Of a stretch of DNA of 35,129 nucleotides, positions 1 to 8,299 are shown piece by piece. Location of the stretch: contig JAHIKR010000064.1 in NCBI GenBank assembly GCA_018897415.1, positions 1 through 35,129 of the forward strand, in the 5' to 3' direction. This stretch comes from Pseudomonadota bacterium. GTDB lineage: Bacteria; Desulfobacterota; Desulfobacteria; Desulfobacterales; ETH-SRB1. Within the stretch, counting starts at the first letter, position 1. Each line of letters begins with the position of its first letter. A model generated the notes under the pieces. It ran no database searches and was not told the DNA's origin. It saw only the letters and a list, made by a program, of their open reading frames with translations. Both the position numbers and the translations under genes were made by a program.

Positions 1-11
1 TGAGCTGGCAT
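1..11 (-). CDS. Start of a divergent gene, cut by the window edge
   Basis: Only the first three codons and part of a fourth lie inside the window (Met-Pro-Ala on the minus strand). The start is supported by a perfect AGGAGG Shine-Dalgarno sequence at 20-25 on the minus strand, 8 nt before the ATG, and by a good sigma70-like promoter at 41-69. The product cannot be identified from so few residues. It reads away from the ATPase gene at 169. Confidence 0.5.
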
Positions 12-40
12 GGTTTGTTCCTCCTGATAAAATAAATTTT

Positions 41-69
41 AGTGTAACAGTAGTGACACACCATGTCAA
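41..69 (-). promoter_or_regulatory. Sigma70-like promoter for the divergent gene
   Basis: On the minus strand there is a perfect -35 TTGACA (64-69), a 17-nt spacer and a -10 TACACT (41-46), followed by an AT-rich start region and the AGGAGG of the gene at 1-11. The spacer contains the imperfect inverted repeat GTGTCACTACTGTTACAC, which could be an operator over the promoter core. The promoter is read directly; the operator role is inference. Confidence 0.55.
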
Positions 70-168
70 ATCTTATTTAACCGAGCACCACTTCGGGCGT
101 CTGGGTGCCCCTGTGAAATGCACTTTCTGCTTGACAGCCATCATTTTTAAAGGCAGCGTTTAAAAATA

Positions 169-1407
169 ATGTATAAAAAGAGATTGATCGAGCAAAAAAT
201 AGACCGGCTTTTGGATATGTTCCCAGTAGTTGCCATTATTGGTTCACGGCAATGTGGAAAATCAACACTGGTTAAAAATGTCCGTCCGGATTGGAAATAC
301 TATGATCTGGAAAGACCAGATGACTATCAACTGATAACAAGTGATCCATTAGGTTTTTTTGCCAGGCAAAGTGAAAAAACTATTATTGATGAGGCCCAGC
401 AATACCCGGAATTATTCAAAGTATTAAGAGGTATCATTGACCAGGACAGAAAAGCAGTCGGCAGGTTTCTGCTTACTGGATCAAGTTCTCCTGATATAGT
501 CAAAGGGTTGTCCGAAAGTATGGCCGGGCGAATTGCAACTATTGAACTTTGGCCATTTAAGGCAGCAGAATTTTATGACAAACCTCTTTTGCAAATTTAC
601 TCCCTGCTTTCTCAGAATAGACCGGATTTAGACCGGATTTCAGGTTTAAAGCCAGAGTTGGATGTCAAGCAAATATACGACCATTGGCAGTTAGGCGGTT
701 ACCCGGAGCCCAGGATAAAAGGTTGTGATACTCCGGAGTTTTACGGTTTATGGATGGATGAATATTTCTCGGATTATATCAGGAGAGATATTCAACGCCT
801 TTTTCCCAGAATCAACACTCATAATTTTCGTCTTTTTATCCAAACTCTGTCCTTTCACTCCGGCAAAATTATTAATCAGTCAGACATAGCCAGGGCATTG
901 GAAGTCAGCTCCGTTACCTCAAAAGAGTATCTTGAAATAATTCATAATACATTTATATGGCGCAATCTGAGAAGTTATGAAAAAAATAAATTAAAGAAAG
1001 TGCAAAAGATGTCCAAAGGTTTTTTCCGTGACCAGGGAATACTGCATCATCTCTTGAAAATTAATAGTCTTGATAACTTATTAGTCCACCCGGTGGCAGG
1101 TTTTTCATTTGAATCTTTTGTTGTAGAGGAAATTATAAGAGGGTTTCAGTGCACATTAACAGCAGGCATTGATTTTTATTTTTACAGAACCAGGGACAAA
1201 TCAGAGATAGATCTTATTATAGACGCTCCTTTTGGTGTTATCCCAATTGAGATCAAGCTGGGCTATAAAATTAAGAAAGGGATGCTGACGGCATTGAAGA
1301 ATTTTTTAAAAGATACTAATGCTCATTTAGGGATATTAGTAAATAACTCAGATAAAATAGAATTTTTGGCCAATAATATTATGCAAATTCCAGTCCACTA
1401 TTTTTGA
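169..1407 (+). CDS. AAA-type ATPase with DUF4143 C-terminal region
   Basis: Predicted P-loop ATPase of the widespread AAA/DUF4143 family, 412 aa, which is a usual length for it. Walker A is GSRQCGKST at residues 25-33, Walker B is TIIDEAQ at 71-77, and a sensor-like strand FLLTGSSS follows at about 100-107. The second half matches the DUF4143 layout and ends in a PD-(D/E)xK-like pattern (EIDLII, then IEIKLG) of the kind often seen in these proteins. The biological role of the family is unsettled; links to mobile DNA or to toxin-antitoxin-like functions have been suggested. The ATG has only a weak upstream AAGG. It lies outside the sugar operon, and the GxxExxY cassette next to it suggests accessory DNA. 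Confidence 0.85.
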   Translation: MYKKRLIEQKIDRLLDMFPVVAIIGSRQCGKSTLVKNVRPDWKYYDLERPDDYQLITSDPLGFFARQSEKTIIDEAQQYPELFKVLRGIIDQDRKAVGRFLLTGSSSPDIVKGLSESMAGRIATIELWPFKAAEFYDKPLLQIYSLLSQNRPDLDRISGLKPELDVKQIYDHWQLGGYPEPRIKGCDTPEFYGLWMDEYFSDYIRRDIQRLFPRINTHNFRLFIQTLSFHSGKIINQSDIARALEVSSVTSKEYLEIIHNTFIWRNLRSYEKNKLKKVQKMSKGFFRDQGILHHLLKINSLDNLLVHPVAGFSFESFVVEEIIRGFQCTLTAGIDFYFYRTRDKSEIDLIIDAPFGVIPIEIKLGYKIKKGMLTALKNFLKDTNAHLGILVNNSDKIEFLANNIMQIPVHYF

Positions 1408-1420
1408 AAACATAGGGGGC

Positions 1421-1494
1421 ACGCAGGCGCAAAGATAAAGAAGAAATTATGACGGAGAATGATCCGCAGATTACGCAGATTTTCGCAGATTAAA
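1421..1494 (+). repeat. Degenerate copy of the GxxExxY cassette leader plus CGCAGATT repeat
   Basis: The segment carries a shortened form of the repeat that opens the cassette at 1498 (CGCAGGCGCAAAGA), then AAGAAATTATGACGGAGAATGA, which resembles the start of the GxxExxY gene (ATGACTGAAAATGA). After this comes a run of GATTACGCAGATTTTCGCAG type, three spaced copies of CGCAGATT. It looks like a decayed 5' end of another copy of the same cassette. Confidence 0.6.
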
Positions 1495-1497
1495 TAT

Positions 1498-1526
1498 CTC
1501 ACGCAAAGGCGCAAAGACGCCAAGAT
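1498..1526 (+). repeat. Left inverted repeat of GxxExxY cassette
   Basis: This 29-nt segment, built on CGCAAAGGCGCAAAGACGC, matches the reverse complement of 1935-1963 at 28 of 29 positions. The two copies bracket the GxxExxY gene. Confidence 0.8.
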
Positions 1527-1549
1527 AAAAAACAATATAAAAGAAAATT

Positions 1550-1927
1550 ATGACTGAAAATGAGATTGCTAAAGAAATTGTTGATGCTGCGTATCATGTT
1601 CACAGAAAGCTTGGCCCAGGGCTTTTGGAAAGCGTGTACGAGGTTATTCTTGCCCATGAGTTGAAGAAGAGGGGGATGAAGGTTGAAAGGCAAGTGCCTG
1701 TGGCAATTGTTTTTGATGGCATAAAATTTGATGAGGGTTTTAGGGCTGATCTTATTGTAGAGAACAAAGTCATTGTTGAATTGAAGTCAGTAGAAAAAAT
1801 ACTGCCTGTCCACAAAAAACAATTGTTGACTTACCTCAGACTGGCAGACAAGAAGTTAGGATTATTAATCAATTTTGGTTCCGAACTAATTCGCGATGGT
1901 ATATCAAGAGTCGTTAATGGGTTATAG
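1550..1927 (+). CDS. GxxExxY family protein (PD-(D/E)xK nuclease-like)
   Basis: A 125-aa protein with the family signature GLLESVY at about residues 24-30 and a nuclease-like core: an acidic residue in FRADLIVENKVIVELK followed by the E-L-K triad end (about residues 64-79). The family is classed with the PD-(D/E)xK nuclease fold, but its function is unknown. The length is typical. The start ATG lies in a 25-nt sequence repeated at 2036-2060, which argues that the unit 1498-1963 was duplicated or moved as a block. The gene sits between 28/29 inverted repeats and shares no obvious function with the sugar genes that follow. Confidence 0.85.
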   Translation: MTENEIAKEIVDAAYHVHRKLGPGLLESVYEVILAHELKKRGMKVERQVPVAIVFDGIKFDEGFRADLIVENKVIVELKSVEKILPVHKKQLLTYLRLADKKLGLLINFGSELIRDGISRVVNGL

Positions 1928-1934
1928 CTTTCAA

Positions 1935-1963
1935 ATCTTAGCGTCTTTGCGCCTTTGCGTGAG
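1935..1963 (-). repeat. Right inverted repeat of GxxExxY cassette
   Basis: This is the reverse-complement partner of 1498-1526 (28/29). It starts 7 nt after the GxxExxY stop codon, so the cassette is compact: repeat, leader, gene, repeat. Confidence 0.8.
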
Positions 1964-2035
1964 GCAATAAATTCTAAATAAGGAATTCCTGGAAGCACTG
2001 TGGAGCGGAGAGTATTTATAGTTGGCTGCAAAACG

Positions 2036-2060
2036 ATATAAAAGAAAATTATGACTGAAA
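2036..2060 (+). repeat. Second exact copy of the GxxExxY leader
   Basis: These 25 nt are identical to 1535-1559, including the ATGACTGAAA start of the GxxExxY gene. Reading on from this ATG gives a 10-codon ORF (MTERGCFCNR) whose TGA overlaps the ATG of the dehydratase gene at 2080. The remnant may therefore act by chance as a translated leader for that gene; this coupling is inference. Confidence 0.65.
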
Positions 2061-2079
2061 GAGGATGTTTTTGTAATAG

Positions 2080-3972
2080 ATGAAAAAGATACTTATAAGT
2101 AAAAATTTGTTTGTTTTGATTCTGGCCGATGTGGTTCTATTGGCCATTTCTTACTTTTTGGCCTACGTTGTGCGGTTTGAGGCTAAGCTTGGGGCAAGTG
2201 AACTGCTGGTTATAAAGCAGACAATTGTTCCAATCCTCCTATGCAAACTAACAGTGTTTTACTTCTTTAACCTCTACCGGGGTATGTGGCGTTATACCAG
2301 CATAGTTGATCTGCTTAATGTGATCAAAGCTGTAGCGGTGAGTTCTTTAATTATTATTACACTGATTCTCATGCTTAGCAAATTCCAGGGGTTTTCGCGG
2401 TCCATATTTGTCATTGACGCTGTTTTTTCCTTGATATCGATAGCCGGAATCAGACTTGTCATCCGGCTTTTTTTATCTACTACTAGTTTTTCTCGTAATA
2501 AGAATGGCATCAACAGCAACGAACATAAGAAAATGATTATAATCGGCGCTGGTGATGCAGCAGAAAAGGTCGTTCGTGAGATTTATGATAATCCGAAGAT
2601 GAAATATAGAGTCGTTGGTTTTGTTGATGATGATAAAAATAAGGTTGGTAAACAGATCCATGGGATAAAGGTTCTCGGCAGAATCGATGAGCTTAAAGAG
2701 ATTGTAAAAAGCGAAGGTGTGGATGAAATTCTGATCGCCGCGCCTTCTGCAGTGGGAAAAGACATGAGACGTATTGTAGAGATCTGTGATGCGACAAAGA
2801 TTCCCTATAAAACACTGCCGGGGTTGGGGGAAATAATCGACGGCAAAGTCAGCATCAAAACAATTCGAGATATTTCATACAAAGATCTTCTCGGAAGACC
2901 TCCTGTCCGATTAGAAAATGTCAAGATTTCGGATTTCTTGAAAGGCAAGTGTGTGTTAATCACAGGAGCGGGCGGTTCGATAGGTTCTGAACTGTGCCGG
3001 CAGATCTGCAAGTATGGGCCGTCCCTTGTGGTTTTGTTCGATGCAGGCGAAAGTAATCTATATTCGATTCAAATGGAACTCAAGCACTTGGTCACCTATA
3101 TAAAATATCGGGCTGTGCTCGGTCGGATACAGGATAAAGCATTGGTTGATGAGGTCTTCCGGAAATACAAGCCGGATGTAGTCTTTCACGCAGCCGCCTA
3201 TAAGCATGTTCCGTTAGTGGAAAGAAATCCCTGGGAAGCGGTATATTCTAATATCATCGGAACAAATACCATAGTCAAGGCGGCAATTGCCCATAAGGTC
3301 GACCGATTTGTCCTGGTGTCCACGGATAAAGCGGTGCGGCCGACCAACGTAATGGGAGCGTCAAAGCGCATTGCTGAAAAGATTGTGCAATTTCATCCGT
3401 CCGGTTCGACCAAGTTCATGTCTGTGCGTTTTGGGAATGTGATCGGTTCTTCAGGGTCAGTAATTCCCCTTTACCGGCATCAAATCGAAAAAGGTGGCCC
3501 TGTGACTGTTACACATCCAGAGATAACCAGGTTTTTTATGACCATAGAAGAGTCTGCACAACTTATACTTCAGGCATTTACCATGGGCGACGGCGGTGAG
3601 ATTTTTATCCTTGAAATGGGAACACCAGTCAAAATAGTAGATATGGCCAGAGACCTGATTCGTCTTTCCGGCAAAGAACCTGATACGGATATTGAGATAA
3701 AATTTATAGGCCTCAGGCCGGGTGAAAAACTTTACGAGGAGTTGATTACAGAGGGAGAAGGGATTGTAAAGACCGACCATGAAAAAATTCTTGTATTACG
3801 AGATGAGAGTCTAAGCGGTGACATAGAGCATTATAATAAATTAGATAGACTTGATGAACAGATAAGAGAATTGACCCATCTGGCAGACATGCATGATGCA
3901 AAGGGGATTAAATCAAAGTTGAAGGAGATTGTACCTGAGTATGCGATATCAGATGATGAAGCGGTAGTTTAG
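2080..3972 (+). CDS. CapD/WbpM-type membrane nucleotide-sugar 4,6-dehydratase
   Basis: Likely converts UDP-GlcNAc to a UDP-4-keto-6-deoxy sugar at the inner membrane. The 630-aa length matches the long form of the family. The first ~130 residues hold about four hydrophobic helices. A Rossmann-like domain (IIIGAGDAAEKV) lies at about 152-280, and an extended SDR catalytic domain begins with ITGAGGSIGSE near 295. The catalytic region reads STDKAVRPTNVMGASKR, with Met in place of the Tyr of ordinary YxxxK SDRs and Lys at about 429; this SMK-like arrangement is known for the long dehydratases. It lies outside the inverted MITE pair that brackets the rest of the cluster. Relatives include PglF, WbpM and CapD, so the exact product is uncertain. 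Confidence 0.9.
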   Translation: MKKILISKNLFVLILADVVLLAISYFLAYVVRFEAKLGASELLVIKQTIVPILLCKLTVFYFFNLYRGMWRYTSIVDLLNVIKAVAVSSLIIITLILMLSKFQGFSRSIFVIDAVFSLISIAGIRLVIRLFLSTTSFSRNKNGINSNEHKKMIIIGAGDAAEKVVREIYDNPKMKYRVVGFVDDDKNKVGKQIHGIKVLGRIDELKEIVKSEGVDEILIAAPSAVGKDMRRIVEICDATKIPYKTLPGLGEIIDGKVSIKTIRDISYKDLLGRPPVRLENVKISDFLKGKCVLITGAGGSIGSELCRQICKYGPSLVVLFDAGESNLYSIQMELKHLVTYIKYRAVLGRIQDKALVDEVFRKYKPDVVFHAAAYKHVPLVERNPWEAVYSNIIGTNTIVKAAIAHKVDRFVLVSTDKAVRPTNVMGASKRIAEKIVQFHPSGSTKFMSVRFGNVIGSSGSVIPLYRHQIEKGGPVTVTHPEITRFFMTIEESAQLILQAFTMGDGGEIFILEMGTPVKIVDMARDLIRLSGKEPDTDIEIKFIGLRPGEKLYEELITEGEGIVKTDHEKILVLRDESLSGDIEHYNKLDRLDEQIRELTHLADMHDAKGIKSKLKEIVPEYAISDDEAVV

Positions 3973-4025
3973 GAAGGAGAGATTGGCTATTCGACACTTT
4001 ATGCAGGATTTAGTTTAGATAGATT

Positions 4026-4192
4026 GAGACCTTTGCAAAACGCCCCCTTTTGCCCAATTAGCGCTATAAAGCTTCACTAAAGTGCCTGTGTCAGACTCAA
4101 ATTTTAAGCCTCGAAATACTCAATGTATTCCTACAGTTAAAATTTTCGCCTTCCTTGAACTTGAACAAAATTGAGCATTTTTCAAAGGTCTC
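4026..4192 (+). mobile_element. MITE-like element, left copy of a 167-bp inverted pair
   Basis: A non-coding 167-bp element with terminal inverted repeats: GAGACCTTTG at one end and CAAAGGTCTC at the other. Its reverse complement occurs at 34796-34962 with 3 mismatches and no gaps. No transposase is encoded. It occupies the gap between the dehydratase and the regulator genes. In the stretch 4193-4379 between this element and the next I see only AT-rich sequence with a small palindrome (GTTCA-5-TGAAC at 4226-4240) and no gene. Confidence 0.8.
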
Positions 4193-4379
4193 AGATTATT
4201 ATACTTGACATTGGTTAAAATATATGTTCAATCTATGAACGTTTAGAAACTGAACACTTGAAGATGATTATTAATTCCCATAAATATCTTTACGTTAAGA
4301 CTTGTCGATTTCATGTAACCCACCAAGCGGAGCTATGCTCTATGTCTAAAAGTTAGCTCTAATTTCTCCCCATTAAATC

Positions 4380-4538
4380 TTGATGAATTCGTAAAAAGGC
4401 AAATTCATCATGTTAAGTGTTAAGTTTTAGGTGTTAAGTTCTGGAATTATATTGTTATAACAAATGCTTAAATCTTAAAACCTAAAACTTAAAACGTTTG
4501 TAAAAATCTGATTTTCAGACTTTTTACGAGATTGTCAA
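4380..4538. mobile_element. Second MITE-like palindromic element
   Basis: The ends TTGATGAATTCGTAAAAAG (4380-4398) and CTTTTTACGAGATTGTCAA (4520-4538) are imperfect inverted repeats (15 of 19), with a perfect 10-nt core TCGTAAAAAG. Nested inside is a second pair, 4417-4438 against 4474-4495, matching at 20 of 22. That inner pair is built from the same CTTAAAACTTAA-type units found at 8176 and 9002. The element ends 18 bp before the regulator gene at 4557, so it probably forms part of that gene's 5' region. Confidence 0.65.
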
Positions 4539-4556
4539 TCTTAACCTGTCACTATT

Positions 4557-5138
4557 ATGGATCATAAAGACATACGGACATTAAAACTCCTTGAAGAGAT
4601 CGAGAAAGACTATTTTCCGAGCCAGAGAGAACTCGCCAGGAAGTTGAATATTTCGCTGGGGCTTGTTAATTCATTTGTCAAGCGCCTTTCTCACAAAGGT
4701 TACTTCAAGATTACAACTATTCCTAAGAATAGGGTAAAATATATACTTATGCCAGAAGGAGCTGTTGAAAAAACAAGGCTGACATATCAGTATATCCAGT
4801 ATTCTTATAATTTTTACAAGGATGCCCGCCACAAACTCCGCAAACTTTATAAAGGACTTGAGGCAGAGGGAGTCAGACATATAGTTTTTTATGGGGCAAG
4901 CGATTTAGCTGAAATCGCATACATCTCTTTGCAGGAGACATCCATTGAAATGGTTGCCGTTGTAGATATGTTAAAGGCAGGGAAACAATTTTTGGGGAAA
5001 TTAGTTTTAGATCCTGTTAATCTTAACTCACTTTCATTTGACAGAATCCTTATTACCACAATTGAATCAAGAGAAAAAAATTTAGATGATATTATAGAAA
5101 ATGGAGTGCCCGATAGCAAGATAGTTACTATTGAATAA
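4557..5138 (+). CDS. Winged-helix (MarR-like) regulator with nucleotide-binding-like C-terminus
   Basis: A 193-aa protein. Residues about 8-75 form a winged helix-turn-helix (PSQRELARKLNISLGLVNSFV, then KNRVKYILMPEG as wing). A basic helical linker follows, and residues about 105-193 resemble a small Rossmann-like domain (IVFYGASDLAEIAYISL, then VVDMLKAGKQFLGK). Proteins with this layout are common at the head of surface-polysaccharide clusters and are presumed local transcription regulators; I know of no confirmed ligand. The C-terminal domain could sense a nucleotide sugar (inference). No clear Shine-Dalgarno sequence precedes the ATG, and the upstream region is a MITE, so promoter control may have been rewired here. 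Confidence 0.8.
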   Translation: MDHKDIRTLKLLEEIEKDYFPSQRELARKLNISLGLVNSFVKRLSHKGYFKITTIPKNRVKYILMPEGAVEKTRLTYQYIQYSYNFYKDARHKLRKLYKGLEAEGVRHIVFYGASDLAEIAYISLQETSIEMVAVVDMLKAGKQFLGKLVLDPVNLNSLSFDRILITTIESREKNLDDIIENGVPDSKIVTIE

Positions 5139-5247
5139 AGAGGGAAAAAATATATTATTCGTTATTCTTGAGGGATGGGAAGGGATAAAGGTACTAAGAG
5201 CAATTGAGAAGATTTGTTAAGGACGTGAATCATAGAGAGGGATTATC

Positions 5248-6288
5248 ATGTTAAACGATAAAACAATTTTGATTACCGGGGGAACTGGGTCATTGGGGAA
5301 AAAAATGACCCACATTATTTTGGAGAATTATACACCTGAAAAGCTTATTATCTTCAGCAGGGATGAGCTTAAGCAGTTTGAGATGTCTCAAAGATGGAGT
5401 ATGAAAAAGTATCCATGTATCCGCTATTTTCTGGGTGATGTAAGGGATAAGGATAGGCTCATTAGAGCTTTTAATGGTGTTGATTATGTCATTCATGCTG
5501 CAGCGCTTAAACAGGTTCCTGCGGCTGAGTATAATCCTGCAGAATGTATTAAAACAAACATATATGGTGCAATGAATGTTATTGATGCTGCACTTTTTAA
5601 CAATGTAAAGAAAGTCGTGGCCTTATCCACTGATAAAGCCTGCAATCCTATTAACTTATATGGAGCAACAAAGTTATGTTCAGATAAATTGTTTGTTGCA
5701 GCCAATGTCTATAGAGGATTTGATAAGGAGACAAGTTTTGCTGTCGTACGTTATGGTAATGTGCTTGGTAGTCGTGGCTCAGTGGTTCCATTTTTTAAGG
5801 AACGTTCTAAGACAGGCGTGCTTCCTATTACTGACCCCGACATGACACGCTTTTGGATTACCCTTGACCAGGCAGCTCATTTTGTACTCAAGGTTTTAGA
5901 ATTAGCAAAAGGGGGAGAAATCTTCGTTCCCAAGATTCCTTCCATGAAAATTACAGATCTGGCCAAAGCAATAGCTCCCGAGTGTTCACATAAAACCGTA
6001 GGTATTCGTCCTGGCGAGAAAATTCATGAAACCCTTATCGGAGAAGATGAAGGACGTAATGCTATAGAATATAAAGATTGTTACGTAGTAAGACAAGACC
6101 ACTTTGATGCTGAGAAAAGGCTCGATATCAATAATGGCGGCCGATCATGTCCAAAAGGATTTAGATATAGATCAGATAATAATCCTGAAAGATTAAGTAT
6201 TGAAGAATTAAAACAGACCTTAGAGCAAATCTCTGATGACTATAGTATTGAAAAAACACGTTGGTCAATGGACGATATTCCGCAATAA
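5248..6288 (+). CDS. pseB: UDP-GlcNAc 4,6-dehydratase (inverting), PseB
   Basis: Catalyses the first step of pseudaminic-acid-type synthesis: UDP-GlcNAc to UDP-2-acetamido-2,6-dideoxy-beta-L-arabino-hexos-4-ulose, in the cytosol. It is an SDR of 346 aa, close to the usual ~335. The NAD(P) motif TGGTGSLG is at residues 10-17, the diagnostic IFSRDELKQFEM follows, and the catalytic stretch STDKACNPINLYGATK has Tyr138 and Lys142. The C-terminal SDNNPERLS matches the end of PseB-type proteins. An AGAGGG-like ribosome site precedes the ATG. It opens the biosynthetic part of the operon, followed after 89 bp by a class III aminotransferase rather than the DegT-type PseC expected next to it. Confidence 0.92.
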   Translation: MLNDKTILITGGTGSLGKKMTHIILENYTPEKLIIFSRDELKQFEMSQRWSMKKYPCIRYFLGDVRDKDRLIRAFNGVDYVIHAAALKQVPAAEYNPAECIKTNIYGAMNVIDAALFNNVKKVVALSTDKACNPINLYGATKLCSDKLFVAANVYRGFDKETSFAVVRYGNVLGSRGSVVPFFKERSKTGVLPITDPDMTRFWITLDQAAHFVLKVLELAKGGEIFVPKIPSMKITDLAKAIAPECSHKTVGIRPGEKIHETLIGEDEGRNAIEYKDCYVVRQDHFDAEKRLDINNGGRSCPKGFRYRSDNNPERLSIEELKQTLEQISDDYSIEKTRWSMDDIPQ

Positions 6289-6377
6289 GGAAGTAGTTCT
6301 TAGATTATTGTACCATGATACAAAAATAAATATTCAATGAAAAGTAATAAAATAAAGCGGTTGCTCAGAGGTAACTA

Positions 6378-7694
6378 ATGAAAATAGCAAAAAGTTTGAA
6401 GATGCAGAAGCGGGCAAGAAACAGGATACCCGGCATGACCCAATTGCTGTCAAAGCGTCCCGACATGTTTTCTTCAGGAGCTTGGCCAGGATATTATAGC
6501 AGAGCAAAAGGAGTAGAGATATGGGATTTGGATGGTAATCGGTATATAGATATGAGCCTTTCGGGCATCGGTACATGTATTCTTGGCTATGCCGATCCGG
6601 ACGTAAATCGAGCTGTCAAAGCTGCAATTGACGCAGGTTCAATGTCCACTTTGAATTGTCCCGAAGAAGTAGAGCTAGCAGATCTTCTTTGTAAGTTACA
6701 TCCCTGGGCCGAAATGGCCCGCTTCGCCCGTACGGGAGGCGAGGCAATGGCAATTGCCGTAAGGATAGCTCGTGCATATACTGGTAAGGACAAAATTGCC
6801 TTTTGCGGCTACCACGGGTGGCATGACTGGTATTTGGCTGCTAATTTAGGTACTGAAAATGCTTTAGGGGAACACCTCCTGACAGGGTTGAATCCAACTG
6901 GAGTCCCCAAAGGTTTAACGGGCACAGCTATTCCATTTCGCTACAATCATCTTGAAGAACTGCAAGCTATAGTTGAGAAAAACAGAAAAGACATAGCTGC
7001 TATCATTATGGAACCCATTCGCAATGTCCAACCACAACCCGGTTTTCTGGAAGGGGTAAGAGCTTTAGCTGACGAGATAGGAGCAGTCTTTATCATTGAT
7101 GAAATATCTGCTGCATTCAGAATGAACTCAGGGGGGGCACATCTTGTTTTTGGTATTTTACCCGATGTTGCGGTATTTTCCAAAGCATTGGGGAATGGCT
7201 ATCCAATAGCAGCTATAATAGGGAAGAGCCAGGTCATGGAAGCTGCTCAAAGCACATTTATTAGTAGCACTATGTGGACGGAACGTATAGGCCCTGCCGC
7301 AGCCTTGGCTACCATCAAGAAACATAAAGCTGTTGATGCAGGCAAGCACCTTATGGCTGTCGGAAAACAGATACAAGAAGGATGGACTCGTCTGGCGAAA
7401 AAGAATAACTTGAAAATAGATATTGGCGGGATCCCGCCACTCAGCCATTTTTCTTTTGAATATGATAATGCGCTATCAATGAAGGCTTTATTTGTTCAAT
7501 TGATGCTTGAACTGGGTTTTTTGGCATCGAATCTTTTTTATGCAATGTATGCCCACACAGAAGACCATGTAAGAAGCTATCTTGAAGGAGTTGATAAATC
7601 ATTTGAAAAAATAGCGCGCTCAATTGAGCACAACGATATCGATAAAAAACTCATTGGAGAACCTTCCAGTATCGGCTTTAAAAGACTTGCATAA
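6378..7694 (+). CDS. Class III PLP aminotransferase, GSA-aminomutase-like
   Basis: A 438-aa fold-type I PLP enzyme of the class III aminotransferase / glutamate-1-semialdehyde aminomutase group. Visible landmarks are TGGEAMAIAVRIARA, the cofactor-stacking region YHGWHDWY, FIIDEISAAFR (Asp for the pyridine nitrogen) and FSKALGNGYP with the Schiff-base Lys269. AGAGG lies 7 nt before the ATG. A housekeeping HemL is unlikely given the setting, between PseB and an SpsF-like cytidylyltransferase. It probably aminates or moves an amino group on a keto-sugar or sugar-derived intermediate. Whether it replaces PseC directly is inference; PseC enzymes are normally DegT/ArnB family. Confidence 0.85.
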   Translation: MKIAKSLKMQKRARNRIPGMTQLLSKRPDMFSSGAWPGYYSRAKGVEIWDLDGNRYIDMSLSGIGTCILGYADPDVNRAVKAAIDAGSMSTLNCPEEVELADLLCKLHPWAEMARFARTGGEAMAIAVRIARAYTGKDKIAFCGYHGWHDWYLAANLGTENALGEHLLTGLNPTGVPKGLTGTAIPFRYNHLEELQAIVEKNRKDIAAIIMEPIRNVQPQPGFLEGVRALADEIGAVFIIDEISAAFRMNSGGAHLVFGILPDVAVFSKALGNGYPIAAIIGKSQVMEAAQSTFISSTMWTERIGPAAALATIKKHKAVDAGKHLMAVGKQIQEGWTRLAKKNNLKIDIGGIPPLSHFSFEYDNALSMKALFVQLMLELGFLASNLFYAMYAHTEDHVRSYLEGVDKSFEKIARSIEHNDIDKKLIGEPSSIGFKRLA

Positions 7695-7730
7695 CATGTT
7701 ATCATAAAAACTGATAAAAAAATCAAACCG

Positions 7731-7850
7731 ATGCCAGAGAAAACTTTTATAATCAAAATTATTGAAAATGTTTTATCTGACGAGGAGTGGGTAACCCTTG
7801 TTGATGCCCTTAAGGCGATTTTGCAATGGACAAAAAAAGCAAAGATTTGA
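7731..7850 (+). CDS. Possible 39-aa small protein
   Basis: A short frame beginning MPEKTFIIKIIENV and ending WTKKAKI overlaps the next gene by 25 nt in a different frame. The composition looks protein-like (SDEEWVTLVDALKAIL is a plausible helix). The ribosome site is poor. It could be the partner or a decayed start of the following unknown gene. I do not recognise it. Confidence 0.35.
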   Translation: MPEKTFIIKIIENVLSDEEWVTLVDALKAILQWTKKAKI

Positions 7851-8146
7851 TGGATTTTATTTCCGGGGCTATTGATCACTTAGATGTGAGCGGCTTTGAA
7901 GCGCTTGAAATTCTGGATGTTCGTAGTCGTCTTGCATCAAGGGAGCCTCTTCTTGATGAGCAGGACAGGGCGCGTCTGGAAAGATTGGACCGCCAGTTGC
8001 TGCAAATGGCAGATTCTCTAATAGAATGTATCTCAGAAGTTGCGAATCTGGCAGAAATGCGGAGAAGAGCACATATTCTTCCATCTCATTGGTGGTGGTA
8101 TCTGGATGGAATTACTTCTGACAACCGCAAGGTCGCCGAAGGATAG
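7826..8146 (+). CDS. Hypothetical 106-aa protein
   Basis: I do not recognise this family. It is a small, charged, mostly helical protein: the middle (LLDEQDRARLERLDRQLLQMADSLIECI) looks like a long amphipathic helix, and the tail has a conspicuous HWWWYLDG. No signal peptide or membrane segment is evident. Translation probably starts at ATG 7826, with AAGG about 11 nt upstream; ATG 7850 is an alternative. It overlaps the small frame at 7731 and is the first of several short unknown genes inserted between the aminotransferase and aldo/keto reductase. The overlapping two-gene layout resembles toxin-antitoxin or similar paired cassettes, but nothing in the sequence proves this. Confidence 0.6.
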   Translation: MDKKSKDLMDFISGAIDHLDVSGFEALEILDVRSRLASREPLLDEQDRARLERLDRQLLQMADSLIECISEVANLAEMRRRAHILPSHWWWYLDGITSDNRKVAEG

Positions 8147-8160
8147 CAGCTATGCTCCAA

Positions 8161-8204
8161 GCTCTTGCCTCTTCACTTAAAACTTAATCACTTAAAACTA
8201 AAAA
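8161..8204 (+). repeat. CTTAAAACTTAATCA repeat, short copy
   Basis: This holds about 1.7 copies of a 15-bp unit, starting at 8176, within a longer context (GCTCTTGCCTCTT before it, AACTATG after it). The context resembles 8981-9065, where the same unit is tandemly repeated. The two copies bracket the small genes at 8300-8903. Confidence 0.7.
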
Positions 8205-8299
8205 CTATGCTTTCTTCCGGTAGGCTGAGGGTCAAAAAATGGAAATTAGTCTGAAAGCGTGTTGCAAGTCATATTTGCAAATGATAAACGGGATTTGTG

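Noticed and set aside
131..164. TTGACA upstream of the ATPase gene as a promoter
   Set aside because: Candidate -10 sequences lie at 8 or 22 nt, outside the accepted spacing.
4205..4240. TTGACA followed by AT-rich sequence as a promoter for the regulator
   Set aside because: No acceptable -10 at 16-18 nt; TATATG is only 10 nt away. The nearby GTTCA/TGAAC palindrome is too short to claim as an operator.
6378..7694. Housekeeping HemL for tetrapyrrole synthesis
   Set aside because: Position between PseB and sugar-activation genes and the absence of other hem genes favour a sugar-pathway aminotransferase.
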